Origin: AAA164-E04 sp964342825
GTDB taxonomy: Bacteria; Verrucomicrobiota; Verrucomicrobiia; Limisphaerales; AAA164-E04
Assembly: GCA_964342825.1 (NCBI GenBank)
Contig: CAYFHO010000001.1
Span: 206,548 to 270,547, forward strand
Reading direction: 5' to 3'
DNA: 64,000 nt
The position numbers and the translations under genes are program-made. Shown here in pieces: positions 53,893 to 62,700 of the stretch (positions are counted from its first letter, which is position 1; the number at the start of each line of letters is the position of its first letter). The notes under the pieces are model-generated. The model made no database searches and was not told the origin of the DNA. It saw only the letters and a list, made by a program, of their open reading frames with translations.

Positions 53893-54297
53893 TTAAGGTT
53901 TCACCGTGATACGCTGCCAACTGATTCCTTGCGATTTTGCGTATTTTTCAAAGGCACGTTCATTTTGCATGATGACTGCTCGCACCACACTCGAGTCATC
54001 GGCGTGACCAAGATCCACGACTGAGTCAGGGATGATGTCCACTTGTTTGTGGGCGTATGTGAGCGCGAATACCGCCTCAGCCATTGCAAAATAGGGAAGT
54101 TCCTTGTAGACGCCCTCGTAACAATCTTCAACAGCGTCAGCGAGAAATTCAAGTTGATCTACCAAGTGGGGAAATTTGGGCGCGTCGATCTGAGTGAATT
54201 CAGCTTTCCATACGGGTAATTGCCGGATCACATTTTCTACAACTGCCGGGGTAATCAATGAAGCCCCATTATTTACAAAACGGACAAACTCTGCCAT
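53893..54297 (-). CDS. YkvA-like (DUF1232-type) small protein
   Basis: This 134-residue protein's central segment ALTYAHKQVDIIPDSVVDLGHADDSSVV matches the YkvA/DUF1232 pattern (Y..sP.DlIPD..p..G..DD), although the usual proline before Asp is missing and the hydrophobic segments are weak. Biological function is unknown for the family. It lies 44 bp downstream of queG on the same strand and is convergent with glgB. Confidence 0.7.
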   Translation of the reverse strand: MAEFVRFVNNGASLITPAVVENVIRQLPVWKAEFTQIDAPKFPHLVDQLEFLADAVEDCYEGVYKELPYFAMAEAVFALTYAHKQVDIIPDSVVDLGHADDSSVVRAVIMQNERAFEKYAKSQGISWQRITVKP

Positions 54298-54341
54298 GTC
54301 CCAAGTTTAATGATAATCGGCTCTTAAAGTAAATCGGATTT

Positions 54342-55502
54342 TCATTCTGTACCTGAGTTCTTCAGACGAGATTCAATTCTTGCAACCGCCCAGTGGGCAT
54401 GCTCGGCTATCAAGGGTTCTGGATCCTGGCATGCTTTTTTCAATGCAGGGATTGCTTCGCTGGTGCCGGTGTTTCCCAAAGCGACGCAGACATTTCGCAA
54501 AAAACCTTTTCGCTTACTACGAAGTATCGGTGTTCCTGCAAAAGTCGACTTGAACTGCACGTGATCCATTTCCAGCAGTTGGATCAAGTCGGGAGAATCA
54601 AAATCAGCTCTCCTGGCCTCTTTCATCAAGGATCCCTCTTTTGCAAATCGATTCCAGGGGCACACTGCCAGGCAATCGTCACAGCCGAATATCCGGTTGC
54701 CTATGGCTGGGCGAAGATCCTCCGGAATGGAACCTTTCAATTCAATGGTGAGGTAGGAAATGCATTTTCGCGCATCCAGGTTGAAGGAGGACTCAATCGC
54801 ATTCGTTGGGCAGGAGGTGAGGCATCTTGTGCAGGATCCGCATCGGTTGGGTTCTGATTCTTCTGGCTCCAATTCCAGGGTGGTTAGAATTTCGGCTATA
54901 AAGAACCAGTTGCCAAGTGAACGATGGATTAAATTGGTGTGTTTACCCACAAAACCCAACCCCGCTCTTTGTGCGAGATCTCGTTCCATGACAGGCCCGG
55001 TATCCAGGTAGGCTAAGTGACGATGCCCGGGTTCTTCTTCAATTTCTGCCAATGCATCGCACAGTTTTTGAAGCGGCTGCTTTAGCACATCGTGATAGTC
55101 ATTATGCCTTGCATACTTTGCTATCAATCCCGGCGGACTACTTGTTTTCAATGGATCGGAGGGCTGCTCTTCAGGCTGTTGTATTTCGTAGGAAATGGCC
55201 AAACTGATGATCGACTTGATTCCTGGAAGCACCTTACTTAAATCACCTTTCTTTTCGGAATGCCTGCGCAGGTATTCCATTTTGCCGTGCTTCCCTGATT
55301 CGATCCAATCGACATATTGATACCATGTTGCCGGTTGTCGGGCATCCGTAAATCCGCATGCGTCAAATCCAAAGCCATATGCTTTTTCGCGAATATATCG
55401 ATTTAGGTCAGTCACTTTTCTGGCGACTAAAAAAGTCCTAGGCTGAGACGTTCTTGTTGTCTTTAAGTGATTGGTGTTGGGCTTGTCGGAATTGCCGTAC
55501 AA
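54342..55502 (-). CDS. queG: Epoxyqueuosine reductase QueG
   Basis: This enzyme reduces epoxyqueuosine to queuosine in tRNA, using cobalamin and two [4Fe-4S] clusters. Visible are YARHNDYHDVL, LDTGPVMERDLAQRAGLGFVGK (with the Asp acid), the clusters CGSCTRCLTSCP and CDDCLAVCPWNRFA, and a C-terminal HEAT-like repeat (VALGNTGTSEAIPALKKA). The family usually begins near TDLNRYIREKAYGFGFDACG, so the real start may be the GTG at 55415, after the aroK stop. The ATG at 55502 would overlap aroK by 65 bp and add 29 nonconserved residues. Length is otherwise typical. Confidence 0.95.
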   Translation of the reverse strand: MYGNSDKPNTNHLKTTRTSQPRTFLVARKVTDLNRYIREKAYGFGFDACGFTDARQPATWYQYVDWIESGKHGKMEYLRRHSEKKGDLSKVLPGIKSIISLAISYEIQQPEEQPSDPLKTSSPPGLIAKYARHNDYHDVLKQPLQKLCDALAEIEEEPGHRHLAYLDTGPVMERDLAQRAGLGFVGKHTNLIHRSLGNWFFIAEILTTLELEPEESEPNRCGSCTRCLTSCPTNAIESSFNLDARKCISYLTIELKGSIPEDLRPAIGNRIFGCDDCLAVCPWNRFAKEGSLMKEARRADFDSPDLIQLLEMDHVQFKSTFAGTPILRSKRKGFLRNVCVALGNTGTSEAIPALKKACQDPEPLIAEHAHWAVARIESRLKNSGTE

Positions 55503-56001
55503 TGATCTGGCTGATTTGCCTCATTGGGCGGGTGTCCGTGTTGATCATTAAATCTGCCGTTCGATAGGCAGCTTTCCTTTTCTCAAGCATGGATCTGATG
55601 GTATCCAGCGGATTTTCTGTCTGTAGTAAGGGGCGGTTGGATTGGCGTTTGATCCTGTTGTAGATGGTTTCGGGCGCAGCCCATAAGCAGACTACGAAGG
55701 CATTCTTTTTCAGTAGCTGCATGTTGTCTCCGAAGGTGACCAGTCCTCCTCCAGTTGAAATCACGGTCCGATCCCATTCCTGCATTTCCAAAACCAGATT
55801 CTTCTCGAGTTCACGGAAGTAAGGTTCACCAAGTGTCGCAAAAATCTCTGTGATCGTCGTCTTGTTTCGGGCTTCTATCAATTCATCCGTGTCCATGAAC
55901 TGGAACTTCAGAAAGTCTGCAAGATGCCGCCCCATAGTGGATTTACCCACTCCCATGAAACCTGTTAGGGCAAGATTTTGAATGTGACGGCCACGAAACA
56001 C
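55438..56001 (-). CDS. aroK: Shikimate kinase
   Basis: This 187-residue P-loop kinase phosphorylates shikimate in aromatic amino acid synthesis. It has the Walker A motif GFMGVGKST, MDTDELIEAR (Asp pair), GEPYFRELEKNL, the STGGGLV loop and a lid with RQSNRPLL. It begins with GTG; no ATG is available before the P-loop. It is upstream of queG and the YkvA-like gene, forming a small minus-strand unit. An inverted-repeat element sits about 100 bp upstream, in its potential leader. Confidence 0.94.
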   Translation of the reverse strand: MFRGRHIQNLALTGFMGVGKSTMGRHLADFLKFQFMDTDELIEARNKTTITEIFATLGEPYFRELEKNLVLEMQEWDRTVISTGGGLVTFGDNMQLLKKNAFVVCLWAAPETIYNRIKRQSNRPLLQTENPLDTIRSMLEKRKAAYRTADLMINTDTRPMRQISQIIVRQFRQAQHQSLKDNKNVSA

Positions 56002-56543
56002 CTAAACTGGTTACCTTAGAATGCTCTCGGAACCAAGAGGTAAATGAGTATCCAATCCAGTTTGGAATGTGCCTTGGTGGGGGAATTTTGTTTGGAAGAA
56101 GAGTGACCGGGCAAGGCTTCACGTGCACCCCACCTGAAGCATGGTTGATCCCGGTCACTCTTGAGCCTGATAACGGTGAGTGGATCACCTGACGTAAATA
56201 TGAAACAATGTAAGTAATTGGTCAACAGAAAAATAAACAAAATAAAGGTCTATAAATGCGACATGTAAAAATTGTGCGTTTTTTTGGTATTGTTGTCGTG
56301 ATTTTGAATATGCTGTCGTGTTCTTAGTTGGTGGAATTCTGCGTTTGGCGTGTTTCGAGAATGATCAATGCGTTCGTTTTCTTCATGTTTTTCTCAAACT
56401 TTGATTTCGAAAGCAGGAATTGTGAGCTTTTCGGGAAAGGATCGCCTTTAGACGCGTGTTGATTTCACACACCGACACACAAGAACACTTGACCCTTACA
56501 GAATTTTGTGAGGGACTTACTGCAATCCCTAGATTTTACAACC
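56002..56543. other. Divergent intergenic region between aroK and the GntP-type permease
   Basis: About 540 bp hold no supported gene. Apart from the inverted-repeat element at 56099-56162 and a following small hairpin (GGTGA/TCACC, 56176-56190), the right part is AT-rich, with T-runs, and presumably carries the permease promoter. I could not choose a convincing -35/-10 pair. Confidence 0.5.
56099..56162. ncRNA. Structured inverted-repeat element, class unknown
   Basis: A perfect 13-bp outer stem (AAGAGTGACCGGG, 56099-56111, with its complement at 56150-56162) encloses an inner 6-bp hairpin (GCTTCA/TGAAGC, 56116-56121 and 56135-56140) that can add a 3-bp GTG/CAC stem. Read on the minus strand it would be part of the aroK leader, about 100 nt before its start. 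It could be a cis-regulatory RNA, a small mobile repeat or a cruciform. It does not match TPP, SAM, cobalamin, preQ1 or glycine riboswitch consensus as I know them. Confidence 0.4.
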
Positions 56544-58052
56544 ATGATACCTTTACTAGCTCAAGTAGGTGCAGAGGCTTCCATCTCCATGTGGCCTTTT
56601 GCGATATTGGCAATCTGCGTGGTCTTTATCGTCGTCGCCATAACTGTTTTAAGAGTTCACGCATTTCTGGCGTTGATCCTTGCAGCCATACTTGCGGGTG
56701 TCTTGACTGGAGACCTTCCTAATGTGAATGACCTGAACAAAGGTTTGTTCGATTCGAGGGTGGCTCTCGACATGACAAACCTCGAAGGAAACAATTTAAC
56801 CAAAGCAGTCACTTGGTCCCTCAAAGGGTTTGGCAACACCGCTGGCGGGATCGGGTTGGTGATTGCTCTGGCTGCGATCATTGGCACTTGCCTCATGGGA
56901 AGTGGGGCTGCCGACAGGATTGTCAGAGCACTGCTCCAGGCCTTTGGCGAAAAACGGGCGGGCATTGTCTTGCTCTTAAGCGGGTTTCTGCTCTCGATTC
57001 CCGTATTCTTCGACACGGTTTTTTTCCTTTTGATCCCGCTGGCCAGGGCGCTGAGTTTGCGCACGGGTAAGAGTTATACCATGTATGTCATGGCCATGGC
57101 AGGCGCCGGAGCGATCACGCACTCCATGGTCCCTCCGACTCCCGGGCCGCTGATGATTGCCAACACATTAAATCTCGAACTTGGGATTGCGATCATGGCC
57201 GGATTGGTGGCCAGCATTCTGCCTGCTTGGTTGGTATTAGTGATGGCCAAACGTTTTGATGAAAAACTGAATATTCCCATGCGCGATGTATCCGGGACTT
57301 CTGCACAGGACCTAAAAACCATTGTCGATAAAAAAGACAGTGAATTGCCGGGGCTGTTTATTTCTTCCATTCCGGTTGCATTTCCTGTTCTTGTTATCTC
57401 CCTGGTGTCCGTCTTAAAGATGCTCGGAAAGGACAAGGCAGCCATCTATCCTTATCTTGAATTCATAGGACACTCCAACATTGCCATGCTGATCGCAGCC
57501 GGTTTCGCTGTTTGGACTTACGCAAGCCAGATGGTGAAGAATAATCCTGCTCTGAAGGGTGATTTATCAAAAACCTTAAGCGAAAAACTGGAGGCACCAT
57601 TGCTGACGGCCGGGGTTATCATTCTCATCACAGGAGCAGGGGGGGCTTTTGGGGGGATGATTCGACTGGCTGGAGTAGGGGAAACCATTCAGGCTCTGGC
57701 GGACAAGTTTAACCTCTCTTACATCCTGCTGGCATGGCTGGCCACAGCTGTCGTTAGAATCGCTCAGGGCTCGGCCACTGTTGCCATGATTACCGGGGTA
57801 GGTCTGATGTCCGCCGTGATAGGTGATGGATCGGGCTTGGCCTATCACCCCTTGTACATCTTTCTTGCGGTCGGCTTTGGTTCCATCACATTGTCGTGGA
57901 TGAATGACAGTGGATTCTGGGTTGTTCAACGCTTAAGTGGATTTACCGAAAAAGAAACTCTGCGTACTTGGAGTGTTCTACTGACTGCGATTTCATTGTT
58001 GGGATTGGTTGAAATTTTGGTCTTTTCCAAAATTTTGCCCATGGCTCAATAA
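56544..58052 (+). CDS. GntP-family permease (gluconate/organic acid:H+ symporter type)
   Basis: The protein has 502 residues from the ATG (MIPLLAQVGAEASISMWPFA); an in-frame GTG at 56508 is possible. It has about 12-14 hydrophobic segments over its whole length. Family traits include an early LALILAAILAGVLTG, GSGAADRIVRALLQAFGEKRA, FFDTVFFLLIPLARAL, HSMVPPTPGPLMIANTLN, RIAQGSATVAMITGVGLMS and LSWMNDSGFWVV. GntP proteins import gluconate, glycerate or related acids. No sugar-acid kinase or dehydratase is adjacent, so the substrate is open. It is followed 52 bp later by the TatD-type gene. Confidence 0.93.
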   Translation: MIPLLAQVGAEASISMWPFAILAICVVFIVVAITVLRVHAFLALILAAILAGVLTGDLPNVNDLNKGLFDSRVALDMTNLEGNNLTKAVTWSLKGFGNTAGGIGLVIALAAIIGTCLMGSGAADRIVRALLQAFGEKRAGIVLLLSGFLLSIPVFFDTVFFLLIPLARALSLRTGKSYTMYVMAMAGAGAITHSMVPPTPGPLMIANTLNLELGIAIMAGLVASILPAWLVLVMAKRFDEKLNIPMRDVSGTSAQDLKTIVDKKDSELPGLFISSIPVAFPVLVISLVSVLKMLGKDKAAIYPYLEFIGHSNIAMLIAAGFAVWTYASQMVKNNPALKGDLSKTLSEKLEAPLLTAGVIILITGAGGAFGGMIRLAGVGETIQALADKFNLSYILLAWLATAVVRIAQGSATVAMITGVGLMSAVIGDGSGLAYHPLYIFLAVGFGSITLSWMNDSGFWVVQRLSGFTEKETLRTWSVLLTAISLLGLVEILVFSKILPMAQ

Positions 58053-58104
58053 AGTAGAATCGGAGCATTTCAAATCACGGGCGTTACATTTTTGAGTAGT
58101 TCGC

Positions 58105-58923
58105 ATGCTCATAGATGCTCACCTACACCTTCAGGATCCCAGGTTGGATTCGATCAGGCCGCGACTGGGTGAAGTTTTGAGTTCTGATGCCATCGGGTGG
58201 ATGGTGGTCAATGGGACGACTGAAGCCGATTGGGGGGGAGTTTTGGAATGCTCAGGAAAATTCAAACAAGTCATCCCATCATTTGGTTTGCATCCTTGGT
58301 GGATTCATCAACGCTCAAAGGACTGGTTGGAGAACCTGGAGTTCCTTCTTAAATCACATTCGTCTGCTGTAGGTGAAATAGGCCTCGATCGATGGTTGCG
58401 TAAAGATAATATTGTGGAGCAGGAGGAAGTTTTCCTGGCTCAATGGGAACTGGCCAATCAATTTCGATTACCTGTAACCGTGCATTGCCTGAAAGCTTGG
58501 GGCAGGCTTTTAGACCTTGTTCGGAGCCACCCTCACCAGGGTAGTGGCTTTCTTTTGCATTCTTATAGCGGCCCTCGCGAAATGATTGATGAGTGGATCA
58601 AACTCGGTGCCATGTTTTCAATCTCGGGATATTTCGCTCAACCAAGAAAGGCTGATCGCATGAATATTTTTGAGCAGATCCCAATGGAAAAACTTCTCGT
58701 GGAAACCGATGCCCCCGACATGCTGCCTCCAGAAGGCCTGATATCACACGACGCCGGTCTGGATGCAGACAAGCGTCCTATCAATCATCCAGGTAACTTG
58801 AGACGCATTTATCAATTTGTGGCAGACCGACTGGGAATTTCACCGAAGCAGCTAGAACTCCAGTGCGAGGCCAACTTCAAAAAAATGTTCCACCATCAGG
58901 TGGGGGTCAGTCCCAACTATTGA
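58105..58923 (+). CDS. TatD-family metal-dependent hydrolase/DNase
   Basis: The 272-residue amidohydrolase-fold enzyme has its metal ligands in order: IDAHLHL (HxH), GEIGLD (Glu), TVHCLK (His), LLHSYSG (His) and VETDAPDML (Asp). Family members are 3'-5' exonucleases or related hydrolases that need divalent metal. It is divergent from TatD proper (FGLHPWWI, GREMIDEW-like PREMIDEW), so the YcfH/TatD subgroup is uncertain. Its last residues VGVSPNY and stop are supplied by the left arm of a perfect inverted repeat, so the original C-terminus was probably altered by that insertion. Confidence 0.9.
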   Translation: MLIDAHLHLQDPRLDSIRPRLGEVLSSDAIGWMVVNGTTEADWGGVLECSGKFKQVIPSFGLHPWWIHQRSKDWLENLEFLLKSHSSAVGEIGLDRWLRKDNIVEQEEVFLAQWELANQFRLPVTVHCLKAWGRLLDLVRSHPHQGSGFLLHSYSGPREMIDEWIKLGAMFSISGYFAQPRKADRMNIFEQIPMEKLLVETDAPDMLPPEGLISHDAGLDADKRPINHPGNLRRIYQFVADRLGISPKQLELQCEANFKKMFHHQVGVSPNY

Positions 58924-58955
58924 TACTTTTTGTATCAATAGTTGGGACTGACCCC
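58903..58955. repeat. Perfect 24-bp inverted repeat (REPIN/terminator-like)
   Basis: The left arm (58903-58926, beginning GGGGTCAGTCCC) and the right arm (58932-58955, ending GGGACTGACCCC) are perfectly complementary around a TTTTT loop. The left arm contains the TGA stop of the tatD-type gene. The GGGGTCAG...CTGACCCC ends resemble palindromes dispersed with IS200-like/RAYT transposases in other bacteria, as I recall. It lacks a trailing T-run, but such a long stem would also end or stabilise transcripts. Confidence 0.85.
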
Positions 58956-59031
58956 AAATCATTTAAGATTGCAAATCTATCTGTAGAGAATACGCTCTGA
59001 TTTACATTAGCCTTAAAAGATTTTGTTAATC

Positions 59032-59625
59032 ATGAAGAAATGGATTCTTTCTCTGTGGCTGGTCATTCCCGCTCTAGCTGTCGCCTATCACTACGGTCCC
59101 GGGCAAAGAGGCCTGATGATGGATGAGGCAGGTTTGATGGTGGCTGCAGCCAACCACTATTCTCAGCAGAATAACTGGAACAAAACCATCGAACTTTGTG
59201 ACAAGACGCTGGAGTCTTTACCTGAAGATGAGGTCCAATTGCGTCGCCGCCTGGTTCTGGAAAAAGCCAAGGCCCAAATGATGGCTTCCCAGTTGCCTAA
59301 TGCACGAAATGCGCTGGTTAGTCTCATGGATGAAATTACCCCCGATGCTCATGAGTCCCCTGAGTTCAAAGATGAGGTGAGGCAGTCACTTGCCAGTTCG
59401 GAGTTTTATATGACCTGGCTGATGCGCCTTGAGGGATTGCCTCGTAGTGAATGGGAACCTCACGTTGAGTCAGCTCGTCAACACTACAAAAGACTTGCGG
59501 AAAGGGCCGCCAGTCAGGGGGAAACAAATGAGGCAGTCCAACATCGCAAAGATCTTGAATCTTCGGTGCGTTTGGCCCGGATGGATTTAGGCGAGCTTCA
59601 GGGGCTTCCTCTCCCAAGTCAGTGA
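59032..59625 (+). CDS. Exported TPR-like protein of unknown function
   Basis: The protein has 197 residues from MKKWILSLWLVIP; a TTG three codons upstream is less likely. A signal peptide (to about AVAYH) is followed by helical pairs that look like TPRs: DEAGLMVAAANHYSQQNNWN, IELCDKTLESLPED and RRLVLEKAKAQMMASQLPNA. It ends GLPLPSQ at TGA, but the same frame continues after that TGA for 41 Gly/Arg/Ser/Pro-rich codons to a second TGA at 59749. The 1,265-residue membrane protein begins about 150 bp later and may be its partner. No family was recognised. Confidence 0.8.
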   Translation: MKKWILSLWLVIPALAVAYHYGPGQRGLMMDEAGLMVAAANHYSQQNNWNKTIELCDKTLESLPEDEVQLRRRLVLEKAKAQMMASQLPNARNALVSLMDEITPDAHESPEFKDEVRQSLASSEFYMTWLMRLEGLPRSEWEPHVESARQHYKRLAERAASQGETNEAVQHRKDLESSVRLARMDLGELQGLPLPSQ

Positions 59626-59776
59626 CAGGGTTGCGGAAGTGGTCGCGGTCGCGGCCGAAGCTCGGGCAAAGGTAAAAGCAATCAAGGTCAACCCCCTCAG
59701 GACAGCCGTGGAGCTGGCTCAGGTCCGCCGCCGGATGGGCAGGGATCTTGATGGATTCAAAGCACATCTTGGGTTC

Positions 59777-62700
59777 ATGAAGAGGAGTTTGATTCAACTC
59801 GTACTCAGCGTTGGTTTTCTCTGTTCCTTAGGGTTACTGGGCCAGGGGGTCGTTCGAATGGTTCCCGCTATGCCCGCCATCAACGTTTCCGTTGCGCGTG
59901 GAGTGGTTGTTCCCGGTCAAGTTATTCCGGGAAGCCCTGTTGCGAGTCCCGTTCCTGCCTCCGCAGCTCCCGGTGCCGCTCCTCCTCAAAATGCTGCTCC
60001 TGCTTTGCCTAACGAAGATGATCTCAGACTTCAGAAGTTTTTAAAGCTGACCTTTGATCGCCGGGCCTCGACCATACTGAAAGAGCTTACGAAAGTATCC
60101 GAAGATCTGAACATTGAAGATGCTTCCCAAAAGGCAAATGCTCCGTCCAAGAAAAATTCGTCTGAGCTTGAACCAGTAGATGAAGCTCAAAAAATTGCAA
60201 AACTGACGACTGAACTGAATGGAAGGCTGGATCAGGAACTCAAGGAATTTCAGTTGAACGTGACCTTGGGCCATTGGGAAGCAATCAGGGGTTTTTTCAC
60301 CTCCATCAAAACGAATCATGTTCAACAGACATATCAGCACCTGTTGCAATCTTTATCTCGACCTGCAGGGCTTCCCCCCAATCAACCCGTTCCACCCAAC
60401 CAGTTGCGTCGCGAAAATCATGTCCTGACTCCTGAAGACTTGTTCGGTCTGGCAGATGCCTATCCGGTGGCATTGACCGAAGCACATGCTCGGACGCTGG
60501 GCGGATTTCTCAGAAAAATGATTTCCGAGGGGTATGATCTGGAATCCATACTTACGGTGTTCAGGGATGGAACGCGGAATCTTGGGGGTGACGATAAATC
60601 GAAACGCCTGCTGGTTGCTCGACTATTGGGGGCTGCCGGTAAAAGTGACAAAGCTTTGGAATTTCTAATTTCACCTGCAGAAGCGGTTGAGACAAAAGAT
60701 GCCGAGAGCCTCAATTTAATTGCTGTTGGATACATGAGTCACCACGCCACCAAACCTGATGATGATTGGCTGATCAAGGCCTGGGAAATGACACAGGCCG
60801 TGTTGGAAATTGAAGATGCGAAAGATTCTGAACGAGAACAAGCCTTGCAGCGTGCCTTGGATTTATCCGACAAAATTGATCCCGACAAGGGGGAAGCTTG
60901 GCTGAAAGACGTGTTTTCGAATCATCCTGAGTATGGACTGGAGATCATAGCGGCGACTGGAGCTGCTTCAGCCAAGGGACGGATCAATCGCAATGGTGAT
61001 CAGCGCCTCAAACATCTTCAACTCCAGGCGCAGGCTGTAAAAGCTTTTCTGGAATCCAGCGATCAAAGTGACATGCCCTGGGCTCATACCCTCAATTTAC
61101 TGGCCCTCAACTGGCTCTCAGAAGCCGAACATTCCTACGTTCATGACCAATCCACCAGCCGTTCTCCGTCCATGCAATGGGACATGTATGGAAACGTTTA
61201 TTATGGGAATCGATTCAACTCTCAACCAAGAAACCCCAATCAACCTCAGCCAATCGCCACGGGTGAATTGCTGAAAGTACAGCCCGATGATAAATGGTTG
61301 TCCTACGTCGATGCTAAAATCCGTCCCAAATTCATGGAGATACTCGCGAAGTTGCATCTGAAGGTTAAGGAAGAGGATGAGGCATTTCCATTCATAGAGA
61401 AGCTGGCCGCTACACATTCGGATGAAGCACACGAGCTGGCCAATGAGTTCATTCGTATTTGGACTGAGAATCACGATCCAAATACAGAACAGAACCGGCG
61501 GAGTACCTACATGTATATCTACGGGTACAATCGCACCGCCGAGGGAATTCCACTCACCCGTTCGAAGCAGGTGCGCAATCTGGCTGAATTGACGCAATGG
61601 GTCACCAAATTGCGTGAGTTGCCCATAGAACCTGTGGACGAAGCATTGTTGGCAAAGGCATTCACAACCTGTCACAGTGTGGCCGAGGTTTATCGACTGG
61701 AAGATATAGAAAAAGTTTTTGGTAGTTCCGACTCTCTCCAGCCTGAAACTTTAGCTGGAATGATCCAGACCATGCGCTCAAACCTTGCAACGATTTGGCG
61801 AAAACCAGATGTTCAAAAAAACAACAAAACACAGCGCAAGGACAAGGAAATACAAGCTGAAGTTTTCCGAGGTTACGGAGTGGCACGATCCGTATTGGAA
61901 AAGGGGCTCGAAAAATATCCAGACAGCTGGTCGCTTCACCTGGCTTTGGCTTGTATTTTGTTTGATGAAAATACCTATCAATACGAACTGACCAAGGACT
62001 CACAGTTTACAGCTCGTCGGGCAAGTGCGTTTGATCAATTCATCAAATCTGCCCGGTTATACGCCGATCAAGTGGAGGATTTACCTCAGGATAAGGAGAG
62101 TTCGGAGGTATATGATTTTTGGTTTTACGCCAGCCTGGGAGCAACCGATCTGGCCGGGCTTCGTGATTACCATCAACCTGATCGCAGCCAACCTGAAAAA
62201 ATTCGTGACGCCATTCTTTCACTTCCGGCTCCAGTGGCAGAACGACACATGGCTCGGTTTGCGAATGCACTTTCAACTCGGATCACCTCACTCAAAGCCG
62301 AATTAAAGCACCGATACCTTCGGGCTGGTTTATCCATTGCCGGAGACCATGAAAAAGCGGGACAAGCCCGGAAACTTTTTGATTACTACAATGATCTGGT
62401 TACCGAAATTCAATTGGTCGCGCACATAGATGGTTCATCCAACGTCGGACACGATGAGCCATTCGGTTTGTTTGTGGACATTCGTCACACCAAAGAAGTG
62501 GAAAGGGAGTCCGGTGGGTTCTCCAAGTATCTACAAAATCAAAACAACGCCGGCTATTTTTACAATTACGGTCGTCCCACCGTGAATTATCGTGATGATT
62601 TTGAGGAGGCTGCTCGTGAGGCTCTCAAGGAACATTTTGAAGTGTTATCTGTGACCTTTCATACCGATAAAACAGAATCCGTCGGCGACGCAGAACCTGG

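Noticed and set aside
56099..56200. TPP riboswitch, suggested by GAGCCTGATAACGG
   Set aside because: The CTGAGA box and the GCGxAGGGA part are missing, and the neighbouring genes are not thiamine genes.
59639..59776. GTG start for the large exported protein
   Set aside because: It would bury the signal peptide 46 residues in. The same DNA reads as a Gly-rich tail in the frame of the preceding gene.
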